This document shows, one piece after another, positions 7,677 through 16,867 of a stretch of DNA of 64,000 bases (position 1 is its first letter; each line of letters opens with the position of its first letter). The notes under the pieces are model-generated. The model was not told the origin of the DNA. It made no database searches and saw only the letters and a program-made list of their open reading frames with translations. The position numbers and the translations under genes were made by a program. This DNA comes from 39-52-133 sp035531075 (GTDB taxonomy: Bacteria > Pseudomonadota > Gammaproteobacteria > Burkholderiales > Gallionellaceae), in contig DATKTO010000040.1 of NCBI GenBank assembly GCA_035531075.1, forward strand, positions 124,001 through 188,000, read 5' to 3'.

Positions 7677-8414
7677 ATGTTTTTCAGACAACGTTTAGCC
7701 AAGGAAGCAACCCTGTCCTATTTTCTCGGATGCGGTACCTGTGAAGTGGGTGTCGCGATGGACCCGGTAGCGGGCGATGAGGACTGGTTCATTGAAGAGG
7801 CAGCCAAACAGAACGTGAAAATCACCCATGTCTTCGATACCCATGTGCATGCCGATCACTATTCGGGCGGGCGCGCGCTGGCGGAAAAAACCGGGGCGAA
7901 ATATTGTCTGCATGAGTCCAATCAGGGGCGCGTGAAATTTCCTTTCCATGGGCTTGCGGATGGAGAAATTATCGAGGTGGGCAACGTAGCGGTGCAGGTG
8001 ATGCACACGCCCGGCCATACGCCAGACAGCATGTGCCTGACGGTTACTGACAAGCGCCGCAGCGCTGAGCCATGGTTTGTGCTGACGGGTGACACACTGT
8101 TTGTGGGCAGCATCGGTCGTCCCGACCTGGCAGGCAAGGGCAAAGAGTGGGCAGAGCAGTTGTATGACAGCCTGCATGCGAAGCTGATGTTACTGCCGGA
8201 TTCTGTCGAGGTGTTCCCCGGCCACACATCAGGCAGCGCGTGCGGTGCAGGCATTTCCGGCAAGCCTTCTTCAACAATCGGCTATGAGAAACGCTTCAAT
8301 ACGGGGCTCCAGATCGCCAACAAGACTGAATTTGTGCAATTCATTCTGTCTGATATTCCGCCGCGCCCAGCTGAAATGGAACAAATCGTAGCCACCAATC
8401 TGGGGGCCGCATGA
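7677..8414 (+). CDS. Persulfide dioxygenase, MBL fold (ETHE1/Blh type)
   Basis: 245 residues of the metallo-beta-lactamase superfamily. Metal ligands are visible as HVHADH (His56, His58, Asp60, His61), HTPGHTPDS, the Asp of LTGDTLFVG and a late FPGHTSGS. The spacing and the IGRPDLAG segment fit the glutathione persulfide dioxygenase group, which oxidises sulfane sulfur to sulfite in the cytoplasm with mononuclear iron. A ribosome-binding site (AAGGAG) precedes the ATG. It is the first gene of an apparent operon and overlaps the following MFS gene by four bases (ATGA). Confidence 0.87.
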   Translation: MFFRQRLAKEATLSYFLGCGTCEVGVAMDPVAGDEDWFIEEAAKQNVKITHVFDTHVHADHYSGGRALAEKTGAKYCLHESNQGRVKFPFHGLADGEIIEVGNVAVQVMHTPGHTPDSMCLTVTDKRRSAEPWFVLTGDTLFVGSIGRPDLAGKGKEWAEQLYDSLHAKLMLLPDSVEVFPGHTSGSACGAGISGKPSSTIGYEKRFNTGLQIANKTEFVQFILSDIPPRPAEMEQIVATNLGAA

Positions 8415-9730
8415 GCCATGTGATACACGATACATACCAGGAATACCGTCATGGTATCCGCGAGAATTTTGCGCAATTTTCCCACCAGCTGTTTCAGGTG
8501 TTTCTGGTGGGCATGACCATAGGCATGATGCGCACCGTTGTGCCGGCTTTGGGCGAAACCGAGTTCGGCGTGCCCAAGGGTTCCTTCATGCTGCTCACCA
8601 CCTTTGTGGTGGCCTTCGGCTTCGTCAAGGGCACGCTCAATTTTGTGGCGGGCCGTTTGTCCGAGCGCATCGGGCGGCAGAAGGTATTGCTGCTGGGCTG
8701 GGCTGCTGCTGTACCGATCCCTTTCATGATTCTTTATGCACCCAGCTGGAACTGGATCGTCGCCGCAACCGTGCTGCTGGGGGTGAACCAGGGGCTGACC
8801 TGGTCGATGACGCAGACCTCCAAGCTGGATATCACACGTCCCGATCAAAGAGGATTTGTCATTGGCCTGAATGAGTTTTCCGGCTATGTGGGACTGGCGA
8901 TTGCAGGCATCATCACCGGTTACATGGCGACTGCCTATGGGCCACGTCATGGCCTGCTGATATTCGGCATCGCAGTAATCGCGCTGGCAGCGTTACTCAC
9001 GCTGTTGTGGGTCAAGGACACCTTGTCCTGGGCCAAGGCGGAGGGGGCGAAACACGCCGCCGGAAAGTCTGTCGGGCCAGTACCGCGCTATCCCACCAAC
9101 ATTTCCGACAAACCGAGCACCTGGGAAGTTTTCTCGCTGATGTCGTGGCGCGACAAGCGCATGGCCTCGATCAGTCAGGCAGGACTGGTGGAAAAATTCG
9201 TGGATGCGCTGGTGTGGGTGTTCTATCCTGTGTTTTTGTACCGGCATGGGCTGTCGTTGGCCAGCATCGGCTGGGTCATAGGCGTTTACGGTTTCGTGTG
9301 GGGCGGCTCGCAATTTTTTACCGGCAAATTGTCCGACCATATCGGCAGGCAGAAGCCTATCGTGTGGGGCATGTGGATATGCGGGGCGGGCGTGGCGATG
9401 ATGCTGCTGGGCGAAGGAGTGGCCTGGTGGTCGCTGTCGGCAGCGGTTTCCGGGCTTGGTATGGCGCTGCTGTACCCCAACCTGTCGGCCGCAGTGTCGG
9501 ATATCGCTCATCCCAACTGGCGCGGTTCGGCCATCGGCATTTACCGCTTCTGGCGTGATCTTGGCTATGGTATCGGTGCGCTGGCGCTTGGCATTGTGGC
9601 CAGTTTAAACGGCGTCATAGAACAGGCTTTCTGGTTTGTCGCCATCTCGATGTTGCTTTCCGGGCTGGTGGTGCAGATATGGGGAGAAGAGACTCATCCT
9701 CGCCTTAATCCGGCACCCGCAAAACCTTGA
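8411..9730 (+). CDS. MFS transporter in the persulfide operon
   Basis: 439 residues, about twelve membrane segments, major facilitator superfamily. The cytoplasmic loop 2-3 motif is visible as NFVAGRLSERIGRQKVLLLG and its second-half counterpart as FFTGKLSDHIGRQKPIVWG. The start overlaps the dioxygenase stop (ATGA), so the two proteins are made from one message. The substrate is not readable from sequence; context suggests a sulfur oxyanion or another product of persulfide oxidation. Confidence 0.88.
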   Translation: MSHVIHDTYQEYRHGIRENFAQFSHQLFQVFLVGMTIGMMRTVVPALGETEFGVPKGSFMLLTTFVVAFGFVKGTLNFVAGRLSERIGRQKVLLLGWAAAVPIPFMILYAPSWNWIVAATVLLGVNQGLTWSMTQTSKLDITRPDQRGFVIGLNEFSGYVGLAIAGIITGYMATAYGPRHGLLIFGIAVIALAALLTLLWVKDTLSWAKAEGAKHAAGKSVGPVPRYPTNISDKPSTWEVFSLMSWRDKRMASISQAGLVEKFVDALVWVFYPVFLYRHGLSLASIGWVIGVYGFVWGGSQFFTGKLSDHIGRQKPIVWGMWICGAGVAMMLLGEGVAWWSLSAAVSGLGMALLYPNLSAAVSDIAHPNWRGSAIGIYRFWRDLGYGIGALALGIVASLNGVIEQAFWFVAISMLLSGLVVQIWGEETHPRLNPAPAKP

Positions 9731-9741
9731 TCGGGGCTGGC

Positions 9742-9894
9742 ATGAAATTGACGCATGTGATTTTCTCGCTTTTCATCGTGGCAGTTGCCGGCGTTGTGTG
9801 TGCCGGCCACAGCATTTGCCGAAGACAAAGCCGCGATCTCGGCGATCGCTCGATCACTTGGCGGAATGGACGATGTGGGCGGATAACGTGCTGA
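9742..9894 (+). pseudogene. Possible frameshifted small secreted protein
   Basis: An ATG at 9742 opens a convincing signal peptide (MKLTHVIFSLFIVAVAGVV), but the same frame then turns into an Arg/Cys-rich tail ending at 9894. After a one-base shift the sequence continues as ATAFAEDKAAISAIARSLGG to a stop at 9886, which looks like the natural mature part. I read this as a short exported protein with a frameshift or as a remnant; family unknown. Confidence 0.35.
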
Positions 9895-9916
9895 TTCTTT
9901 GATTTTTTTCAGCAAG

Positions 9917-9936
9917 ATTCAATTATTCATTTGAAT
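9917..9936 (+). promoter_or_regulatory. Candidate sulfur-responsive operator (site 2)
   Basis: ATTCA at 9917-9921 is followed eight bases later by the palindrome ATTCATTTGAAT (9925-9936). The same 12-bp core and 8-bp phasing occur at 7613-7644 before the persulfide dioxygenase. It lies about 30 bases before the TauE/SafE start. Confidence 0.65.
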
Positions 9937-9968
9937 GATTGATATCTACAGGCTGGGGAGGGTGCATC

Positions 9969-10763
9969 ATGTTGATTCTCGTGGTTCTGGCCGGCGCGAT
10001 AACCGGCATCGTTCTGGGTCTGTTTGGCAGTGGCGGTTCCATCATCGCCATGCCCGCACTGTTGTATTTGCTGGATGTTGAGCCGAAGTCGGCAATCGCC
10101 ATGAGCCTGGGCATCGTTGCCGTCACCGCCACCATTTCGGGTTGGGACAATTGGCGGCGCGGCAATGTGGATGTCAAGATAGCGGCCATGTTCGGTCTGT
10201 TTGGTGTGATTGGCACCTATGCAGGCGCGCGCCTGGGAATATATACGCCAGTGTCAGTTCAGCTCACTCTTTTTGCACTGGTGATGTATGTCGCAGCATG
10301 GAAAATGTTGCAGAAAAAGAAGCAGCCCCAGGGGCAGGCGGCGCAACTGGCCGTGGCGGGCGGCCAAGATATGGCGGTCGGGGAATTGGAAATCATCAAG
10401 GCGCACATGGGGCATATCGCGCTGCACGGCGTGGGAGTAGGTGTGCTGACAGGTCTGGTCGGTGTGGGCGGCGGCTTCCTGATAGTGCCTGCACTGGTGC
10501 TGCTGTCCGGCATTCCAATGAAGGTCGCCATCGGTACCTCACTGGTCATCGTTGCAGCCAAATCCTATTCGGGTTTTGCAGGCTATATAGGGGCAGTGCC
10601 GGTGGATTGGACAATGATGGCGTCGTTCACCTTGCTGACGGTGGCAGGCAGCTTTGCCGGCACGCGCATTGCGCATCGCTTCTCACAGGAAAAACTGAAG
10701 AAGAGTTTTGCCATTTTTCTGATCATTGTTGCGACCTATATTTTGCTGAAGAGCGTCATGTAG
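9969..10763 (+). CDS. TauE/SafE-family anion permease
   Basis: 264 residues, about eight membrane segments, with the paired TauE/SafE glycine motifs GLFGSGGSIIAMPALLYL near residue 17 and GLVGVGGGFLIVPALVLL in the second half. The family exports or imports sulfonates, sulfite and related anions. Start chosen at the ATG at 9969, which has GGGGAGGG seven bases upstream. An operator like that of the persulfide dioxygenase precedes it, so it probably exports sulfite or thiosulfate made by that pathway. Confidence 0.88.
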   Translation: MLILVVLAGAITGIVLGLFGSGGSIIAMPALLYLLDVEPKSAIAMSLGIVAVTATISGWDNWRRGNVDVKIAAMFGLFGVIGTYAGARLGIYTPVSVQLTLFALVMYVAAWKMLQKKKQPQGQAAQLAVAGGQDMAVGELEIIKAHMGHIALHGVGVGVLTGLVGVGGGFLIVPALVLLSGIPMKVAIGTSLVIVAAKSYSGFAGYIGAVPVDWTMMASFTLLTVAGSFAGTRIAHRFSQEKLKKSFAIFLIIVATYILLKSVM

Positions 10764-10815
10764 CGGTGCCTCTCGGTAATTGCTTTGTTTATCACAACTA
10801 AATTGGAGTAGTGTC

Positions 10816-11133
10816 ATGCCGGAATTGATCAAGGTTATTTCACAAAATCCGCCCGGCGGGCGTTGCACGCTGTATGCGCTGTATGCCGATGAGTTGGCAT
10901 GCAGCCTGGGCCTGACCAGGCGCGTGATTCATTCAGATTGCCGCGATGCCCATGGTGACGGCTTTCCCAGCCTGGTATTGAAAGGGGTGGTATTAAAGCC
11001 GTCAGACGGCGTGATACTGTCGCCGGAAGATATTTGTGCCGGTCTGGCGTGCTCCGGAATTGATCTGAGTGCTGTACCTGATCTGGCCGCGCGGCTGCAA
11101 GCCATTCAGGAACGTTTTCTAGAGGGTGTGTAA
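10816..11133 (+). CDS. Hypothetical cysteine-containing small protein
   Basis: 105 residues from an ATG at 10816 with GGAG upstream. I do not recognise the family. It has five cysteines (about positions 17, 28, 42, 73 and 78), no signal peptide and no membrane segment. The order of short strands and helices, with a PSDGVILSPEDICAGL stretch, could fit a small alpha/beta fold such as a thioredoxin-like protein. Its position between a TauE/SafE permease and an MFS transporter suggests a cytoplasmic sulfur or thiol role. Confidence 0.6.
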   Translation: MPELIKVISQNPPGGRCTLYALYADELACSLGLTRRVIHSDCRDAHGDGFPSLVLKGVVLKPSDGVILSPEDICAGLACSGIDLSAVPDLAARLQAIQERFLEGV

Positions 11134-11247
11134 ATAGTATTATGCAAGCCATGTGCATGGCGATTCAGGCGCCATCGCGGCCGTTTCTGTTCTGTAATTC
11201 GTTTTTTCCCTGATTCTGATAACAACAATTGCACGGGAGAGTGACAA

Positions 11248-12462
11248 ATGATGATCGATGTTGAAAAGCGCAACGTGTTGATACTCGCATCTGCGCAGGC
11301 CCTGTTTCAAACCGTTTCAGTCATGGTGATCACCCTTTCCGGTATCGTGGGATGGATGCTCGCGGCGGAGAAAAGTCTGGCAACGCTGCCGATCGCCATG
11401 ATGATGGTGGCGGCTGCCGTGACGATGATACCGGCTTCATTATTCATGCAGCGCTATGGCCGCAAGACGGGATTCCTGCTGGGCGCAATACTGGGCGGAG
11501 CAGGTGGTTTGCTGGCTGCAGTGGCGATCTGGCAGGAGAACTTCCTCTTGTTCGTGGCGGCTAACATGCTGGTGGGCTGTTATCAGGCTTTTGCGCAGTA
11601 TTACCGTTTCGCGGCGGCTGATGCGGCGAGTGCGGATTTCAGGAGCCGCGCGATTTCCTGGGTAATTGCGGGCGGGGTCTTTGCCGCAGTGGCAGGGCCG
11701 AATCTGGTCAGGTTTACGCAGAATGTCGGCACGGTTCCGTCCGCGCTAACCTACCTCAGCATGGTTGCGCTGAGTATTCTGGTCATCCTGCTGCTGTCCC
11801 GGCTGGCTCTGCCGTCTGTAGCTGCAAGCGAAATTCATGGAACGGCACGCGACTTGCCGGCCATCATGAAGCAACCCATATTTCTGACCGCACTGGCGGG
11901 ATCTTCCATCGGTTTTTCCGTGATGCTGCTGGTGATGACAGCGACGCCGCTAGCCATGCAATTGTGCGGCCAGCCTATCAGTTCAGCGGCAACCGTGATT
12001 CAGTGGCACGTATTAGGCATGTTCGCGCCCTCCTTCTTTACCGGCAATCTGATTCGGCGCTTTGGCGTATTGACTATCATGACTAGTGGCGTAGTCTTGC
12101 TGCTTGGGCATGTGGCGATTGCATTGTCTGGCATGGAGTATCTGCACTTTTTGTCCGGCCTGATCTTGCTGGGGGTGGGCTGGAATTTTCTGTTTGTCGG
12201 CGGCACCACCCTGCTGACAGAAGCGTACCGCCCCAGTGAACGTGCCAAGGTGCAGGCTGCGCATGATTTTTTGATGTACGTCGCCATCAGTATCGCAACA
12301 TTTTCTTCGGGTAGTCTGCTCAGTGCATTTGGCTGGCGCGCGGTCAATCTGGCGGTGCTGCCCATGCTGGCCATCGCATTGCTGATGATTGTCGCGCTGG
12401 GAGTGAAGCAGAAACGCGCCCGGCAGAATGTTAAAGCGGAATTAGTCTCGCCAACGGTATGA
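11248..12462 (+). CDS. MFS transporter
   Basis: 404 residues with about twelve hydrophobic segments. The loop 2-3 motif is reduced to FMQRYGRKTGFLLGAILGG, typical of diverged major facilitators. A late GWNFLFVGGTTLLTEAYRP motif recalls transporters sometimes grouped as YnfM/DHA-like. GGGAGAG precedes the ATG (a second ATG follows at once). Substrate unknown. It ends the sulfur-linked group and is followed by the moxR/bat operon. Confidence 0.82.
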   Translation: MMIDVEKRNVLILASAQALFQTVSVMVITLSGIVGWMLAAEKSLATLPIAMMMVAAAVTMIPASLFMQRYGRKTGFLLGAILGGAGGLLAAVAIWQENFLLFVAANMLVGCYQAFAQYYRFAAADAASADFRSRAISWVIAGGVFAAVAGPNLVRFTQNVGTVPSALTYLSMVALSILVILLLSRLALPSVAASEIHGTARDLPAIMKQPIFLTALAGSSIGFSVMLLVMTATPLAMQLCGQPISSAATVIQWHVLGMFAPSFFTGNLIRRFGVLTIMTSGVVLLLGHVAIALSGMEYLHFLSGLILLGVGWNFLFVGGTTLLTEAYRPSERAKVQAAHDFLMYVAISIATFSSGSLLSAFGWRAVNLAVLPMLAIALLMIVALGVKQKRARQNVKAELVSPTV

Positions 12463-12547
12463 GTACAGCCAGGGGCATCAACATCACCTATTTCAGTTAA
12501 AATTCACGTTTGAATCAGACGCGCCTCAACCCTGCAAAATAAACATT

Positions 12548-13510
12548 ATGACCAATCAGCCCGACATCATTGCCCTGCGCAAATATCTGGAAAACACCAT
12601 AGTCGGTCAGGCAGATCTGCTGGACAAGCTGGTGGTGAGCCTGTTGACCGGCGGGCATATTCTGGTGGAGGGGCTGCCGGGTCTGGCCAAGACCACTGCC
12701 GTGAAGGCGCTGGCCAGCGCCGTGCACGGCAGTTTCCGCCGCATACAGTTTACGCCGGATTTGCTGCCCGGCGATTTGACCGGCACCGAAATCTATAATC
12801 CGCAGGCGGGCAGTTTCAGTTTTGCCGAGGGGCCGCTGTTCCATGAAATCATCCTCGCGGACGAGATTAACCGCGCACCCGCCAAGGTGCAGGCCGCCTT
12901 GCTGGAAGCGATGCAGGAGAAGCAGATTACCGTGGGCGGCGTGACGCGGCCGTTGCCGGAACTGTTCATGGTGATGGCGACGCAAAATCCGCTGGAACAG
13001 GCAGGCACCTATCCCCTGCCGGAAGCGCAAATGGACAGGTTTCTGCTGCATGTGATGCTGGACTACCCCAGCCCCGAGGATGAGCTGCGGATATTGCAGC
13101 GCGATCGCGAGCGTCTCACCGGCACAGCACCTGCGCCACAGGGCGCGGTGCTGGATGTGGCTACTGTGCTCGCCGCGCGTGAAGAAGTGAAGCGCATTCA
13201 TCTCGCGCCGGCGCTTGAGCAATACGTGGTGGCGCTGGTCGGCGCGACGCGGCAGATCGACAAGTGGCTGCCGCAGTTCGCAGGATTCATCGAGGTGGGC
13301 GCGAGTCCGCGCGGTTCGCTGGCGATTGTCCATGCCGCCGCGGCAGCGGCCTATATGCAGGGGCGCGAGCATGTGTTGCCTGACGACATTCTGGCGGTGG
13401 CGCCGGATTGCCTGCGGCACCGCATCATCCCAAGCTTCACCGCGCGCATGGAAAAAATCTCACGCGACGATATGGTGAGGACCTTGCTGGAAGTTGTGCC
13501 GATTCCCTGA
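12548..13510 (+). CDS. MoxR-type AAA+ ATPase
   Basis: 320 residues. Walker A reads GLPGLAKTT (residues about 43-51), Walker B ILADEINRAP, sensor 1 VMATQNPLEQAGTYPLPEAQ and a sensor 2 region near the VGASPRGSL motif. MoxR ATPases act as chaperones that assemble or activate complexes together with VWA-domain proteins. Here it heads moxR-DUF58-DUF4381-TauE-batA-batB/C-batD, an order known from envelope-stress operons. Confidence 0.92.
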   Translation: MTNQPDIIALRKYLENTIVGQADLLDKLVVSLLTGGHILVEGLPGLAKTTAVKALASAVHGSFRRIQFTPDLLPGDLTGTEIYNPQAGSFSFAEGPLFHEIILADEINRAPAKVQAALLEAMQEKQITVGGVTRPLPELFMVMATQNPLEQAGTYPLPEAQMDRFLLHVMLDYPSPEDELRILQRDRERLTGTAPAPQGAVLDVATVLAAREEVKRIHLAPALEQYVVALVGATRQIDKWLPQFAGFIEVGASPRGSLAIVHAAAAAAYMQGREHVLPDDILAVAPDCLRHRIIPSFTARMEKISRDDMVRTLLEVVPIP

Positions 13511-13517
13511 TTAAAAG

Positions 13518-14501
13518 ATGTTAAGGACTCTACGAAGCAGGATATCGCGCTTGTTGCCGCGGCGCGCAATCGCAATGGATGCCCAGGTGCATGCGCCGCT
13601 GCTGGATGATGCCGATCTCGCCGGCATCATCCAGCAGGTACAGGCGATGGATCTTGCCCATCTGCACCTCAGGGACGTGCATTACCGGCAAGCGGGGGAT
13701 TACCGTTCCGCCTATCTCGGCAGCGGTCTGGATTTTGAAGAGGTGAGGCTGTACCAGCGTGGCGATGAGCTGCGAGACATGGACTGGCGCACGACTGCAC
13801 GCACCGGCAAACCCTATCTGAAGGTGTATCGCGAAGAGCACCAGCCGGCGCTGCATATCGTCATCGACCGCGGTGCCAGCATGCGCTTCGGCACCTGCAC
13901 GCAGCTCAAGGTCACGCTCGCCGCGCGCCTTGCCGCGATATTTGCGTTTGCGGCGATGCCCGGAAATACCTGCATCGGTGGTACGCTGTGGCAACCCGGC
14001 GGCTTTAGTCTGCCCTGCCGCAATGGCGAGGAAGGGGCAACCCGGCTGGTGCGCGCCGCCATTGCGCCTTGCCCGCCGTTGCAGAATACTACGCAAGAAG
14101 AAGCGCGCACTTTTTCGGAAATGTTGCGCGAGCTGGACACGCTGTTGCAGCGCGGCTCAAGACTGGTGCTGATCAGCGACTTCGCGCAACTGCATGAGCA
14201 GGATCTGCCCGTGCTGATGCGTCTGGCAGCGCATCATCAGCTGCTGGCTTTGCAGGTGATGGACAGGGCGGAGGAATCCCTGCCCAACGTCGGCATGATG
14301 CAATTTATGGATGTAGCAACAGGCAGGCGGCGCTGGCTGGATACCGGCAGCCAGCGCGTGCGCAGTGCGTTCCGCAAAGAAGCCGAGGCCTTGCATGCGC
14401 AGCAGCGCTTGCTGTTTGAACGCATCGGCGTGCTGCTGCACCGCTGCGCTACAGATGAAGATGCGTATGGATTTTTTTCCAGGGTAAACGGGTATGAGTG
14501 A
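13518..14501 (+). CDS. DUF58-domain protein of the MoxR/Bat operon
   Basis: 327 residues. The DUF58 signature is seen as YLGSGLDFEEVRLYQRGDEL followed by MDWRTTARTGKPYLKVYREE, then an MIDAS-like start IVIDRGASMRFG, so the C-terminal part is a VWA-like fold. DUF58 proteins pair with MoxR ATPases. The stop overlaps the start of the next gene by eight bases. Confidence 0.87.
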   Translation: MLRTLRSRISRLLPRRAIAMDAQVHAPLLDDADLAGIIQQVQAMDLAHLHLRDVHYRQAGDYRSAYLGSGLDFEEVRLYQRGDELRDMDWRTTARTGKPYLKVYREEHQPALHIVIDRGASMRFGTCTQLKVTLAARLAAIFAFAAMPGNTCIGGTLWQPGGFSLPCRNGEEGATRLVRAAIAPCPPLQNTTQEEARTFSEMLRELDTLLQRGSRLVLISDFAQLHEQDLPVLMRLAAHHQLLALQVMDRAEESLPNVGMMQFMDVATGRRRWLDTGSQRVRSAFRKEAEALHAQQRLLFERIGVLLHRCATDEDAYGFFSRVNGYE

Positions 14502-14970
14502 GCAAACGAACGGCTTGATTGACATTGTAGAACCCGCTATGCCGGTGGTTGCGGCGGGGGATGGCTGGTTGTGGATTGCAGTGTCGGGCGCTGTGTTTGT
14601 GTGCGTGATTCTTGTGCTGTTTATGCTGTGGAAATTCAAGTTGCCTGCCTATCGCGCGCTGAAGAATTTGCGCAGAATGCAACAGCAGCTGCGCGCCAAA
14701 GAGCAGACCCCCCATGAAAGCGTGTTAATGCTGGCACTGGAATTGCGTCACGCGTTGAACGTTAAACGATTGCTGGCCGGTAAAGCACCGCAACAGTTAA
14801 GGCCGCAGGATCACGCGCGCTGGACGGAATTCATGCAGCAACTGGATGTCATGCTGTACCAGCATGATGCCGAGCTGAGCGAAGACCGGCTGGCGACATT
14901 GTTTGAGCAGGCAAAATACTGGCTGCGCCGCTATAGCCGCCGTTCAACACTCAGGAAAATCGGCACCTGA
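14494..14970 (+). CDS. DUF4381-like membrane protein
   Basis: 158 residues with one membrane helix (about residues 26-46, WLWIAVSGAVFVCVILVLFM) and a helical cytoplasmic part. Length, topology and place between the DUF58 and BatA genes match DUF4381 proteins, which accompany MoxR/VWA modules and have no assigned activity. Overlaps the DUF58 gene by eight bases. Confidence 0.72.
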   Translation: MSEQTNGLIDIVEPAMPVVAAGDGWLWIAVSGAVFVCVILVLFMLWKFKLPAYRALKNLRRMQQQLRAKEQTPHESVLMLALELRHALNVKRLLAGKAPQQLRPQDHARWTEFMQQLDVMLYQHDAELSEDRLATLFEQAKYWLRRYSRRSTLRKIGT

Positions 14971-14971
14971 C

Positions 14972-15724
14972 ATGCTGGCAGATTTCAGCCTTTACCAAAG
15001 CATCGCAATCGCTTTGCTGTTTGTGTGGACAGGTTTCGTGCGCACTGGCCTGGGCTTTGGCGGTGCCGCGCTGGGCCTGCCCTTGCTGCTGTTTGTCAGC
15101 AACCAGCCGATCTTCTGGCTGCCGATTATCAGCGTGCATCTGCTGTTTTTTTCCAGCCTTACCTTATTCACTCGCTTGAATAATGTGGACTGGGCTTATC
15201 TGCGCCGTTCATCCCTTTACATTGTGCCGCCGGCCATTGTCGGTGTCTTCGGCCTGGTCAACCTGCCCGCGCTGTGGCTGAATATTTTTATCTATACGGT
15301 CACGCTGTTTTACGGCGTGATCTGGTTCCTGAACTATGTGATCGAAAGCCACCACAACTGGGTGGATAAATTGCTGCTGATGCTGGGCGGCTATATCGCC
15401 GGCACCTCATTGACCGGTGCACCGTTGATGGTCGCCGTGTTCATGCGCAAGGTGCACAGAGAGCAATTGCGCGACACCTTGTTTGTCTTATGGTTCGTGC
15501 TGGTGGGCATCAAGATGTCAACTTTTCTGATGCTGAAAGTAGAGCTGCATTTCATGATGGCACTGAGCCTGATACCGATTGCAGCGCTTGGCCATTATCT
15601 GGGTCTCAAGGCGCATGACAGCATCGGCAAAAATGATAGATCCTTCAAGCGCTGGATGGGCGCCGGAGTGATCGTGATCAGCGCGCTGGGCTTGTGGAAT
15701 CAGCTGTCTGCCGCGGCACAGTGA
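14972..15724 (+). CDS. TauE/SafE-family permease within the bat operon
   Basis: 250 residues with about eight membrane segments. The N-terminal motif FVRTGLGFGGAALGLPLLLF fits TauE/SafE permeases; the second-half repeat is weaker (YIAGTSLTGAPLMVAVFM). It starts one base after the stop of the DUF4381-like gene, so it is transcribed with the moxR/bat group although it is not a usual member. A 153-base gap follows. Its substrate, and any link to Bat function, are unknown. Confidence 0.8.
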   Translation: MLADFSLYQSIAIALLFVWTGFVRTGLGFGGAALGLPLLLFVSNQPIFWLPIISVHLLFFSSLTLFTRLNNVDWAYLRRSSLYIVPPAIVGVFGLVNLPALWLNIFIYTVTLFYGVIWFLNYVIESHHNWVDKLLLMLGGYIAGTSLTGAPLMVAVFMRKVHREQLRDTLFVLWFVLVGIKMSTFLMLKVELHFMMALSLIPIAALGHYLGLKAHDSIGKNDRSFKRWMGAGVIVISALGLWNQLSAAAQ

Positions 15725-15877
15725 ATGAAATTGGCATCTCCGCCCTGACGCGGATGGACATGTATCGCATTATTGCAACAATATGATTATATTTAATATT
15801 TTGAGTACCTTTGCGGCTGTGGCGCTTCTTGTGGCTGACAGTCTGTTTGTTATGGATAGACCCACGCGCATTTCACA

Positions 15878-16867
15878 ATGATCACCCTTGCCCAACCCGC
15901 CTGGTTGCTGTTAATCCCGCTGCTGCTTACCGCGCTGTGGTTCTTTGCACGCAGCCGCAGCGGGCAAAATGATGCCGGCAGTTCGCGCATGCTGCTGGTG
16001 CATCCCGATCTCAGTCCATTGCCGGATGATAAAAATTCAATGCCAGTGTCATCGCACTGGCATCTGGCGCTGAATGGCAGCGCACTGTTGCTGCTGATCG
16101 TGGCGCTGGCGCAGCCTCAGCGTATCGGCGAGTTGATACCGGAAAAGCCGGAAGGCCGCGAGATTGTGATGCTGATCGATACCTCAAAAACCATGAGCAT
16201 CGACGACTTTGAATTGAATGGCCAGCGCGTGGATCGACTGGCCGTGCTGAAGGGGGTGGTCAGCCATTTTGTCGAGGCGCGCCAGGGTGACCGCTTCGGT
16301 GTGATTGTGTTTGGCTCGACCGCCGCTACCATGGTGCCGCCCAGTTTTGACCGTGACCTGGTGGGCGGCATGATCCGGCAGGTGCAAGTTGGAATTGCCG
16401 GTGACAACACGGCTATCGGTGATGCCGTGGGGTTGGCATTGAAGCAATTGGGCGAGCGGCAGGCATTGCGCCCGGCATTGATCTTATTTAGCGACAACAC
16501 GGAAAATACCGCCGGTGACATTTCGCCGTCTGAAGCGGTGGCGCTGGCCAGGCACATGGGGGTGGCGATCTACACGGTGCAGGTCGGCAGCGACCTGTTT
16601 GCGGAAGGACGAGCGCCTGCGGCGAATCAATCGCCAGTCGAGCCGGATATGCAGCAGATCGCCGCGCTCACCGGCGGGCGATACTACCGCGCCGACAATA
16701 GCGGTTCCCTGCAGCAGGTAGTGGAGGATATCGGCAAGCTGGAGCAGACCATCAGCAAGCCTTCTACCCGCAGGGCGGTAGAGGAGTGGTACGGCGCGTT
16801 GCTGTTAATGGCCGTCTGTCTGTTTAGCGTCGCGCGTCTGCTGCGGATACACAGGATGGCAGCATGA
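15878..16867 (+). CDS. BatA-like VWA-domain membrane protein
   Basis: 329 residues. Two membrane segments near the N-terminus (about residues 5-25 and 65-83) are followed by a periplasmic or cytoplasmic VWA domain with the MIDAS start MLIDTSKTMSIDD (DxSxT variant) and the downstream LILFSDNTENTAG loop. A last membrane helix lies at about 308-325. BatA/BatB proteins work with MoxR in aerotolerance or envelope stress responses. Its stop overlaps the next start (ATGA). Confidence 0.88.
   Translation: MITLAQPAWLLLIPLLLTALWFFARSRSGQNDAGSSRMLLVHPDLSPLPDDKNSMPVSSHWHLALNGSALLLLIVALAQPQRIGELIPEKPEGREIVMLIDTSKTMSIDDFELNGQRVDRLAVLKGVVSHFVEARQGDRFGVIVFGSTAATMVPPSFDRDLVGGMIRQVQVGIAGDNTAIGDAVGLALKQLGERQALRPALILFSDNTENTAGDISPSEAVALARHMGVAIYTVQVGSDLFAEGRAPAANQSPVEPDMQQIAALTGGRYYRADNSGSLQQVVEDIGKLEQTISKPSTRRAVEEWYGALLLMAVCLFSVARLLRIHRMAA

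Noticed and set aside
12515..13420. Long antisense frame over the moxR gene
   Set aside because: The sense strand encodes a complete MoxR ATPase with all motifs; the antisense product is Arg/His-rich and without domain features.
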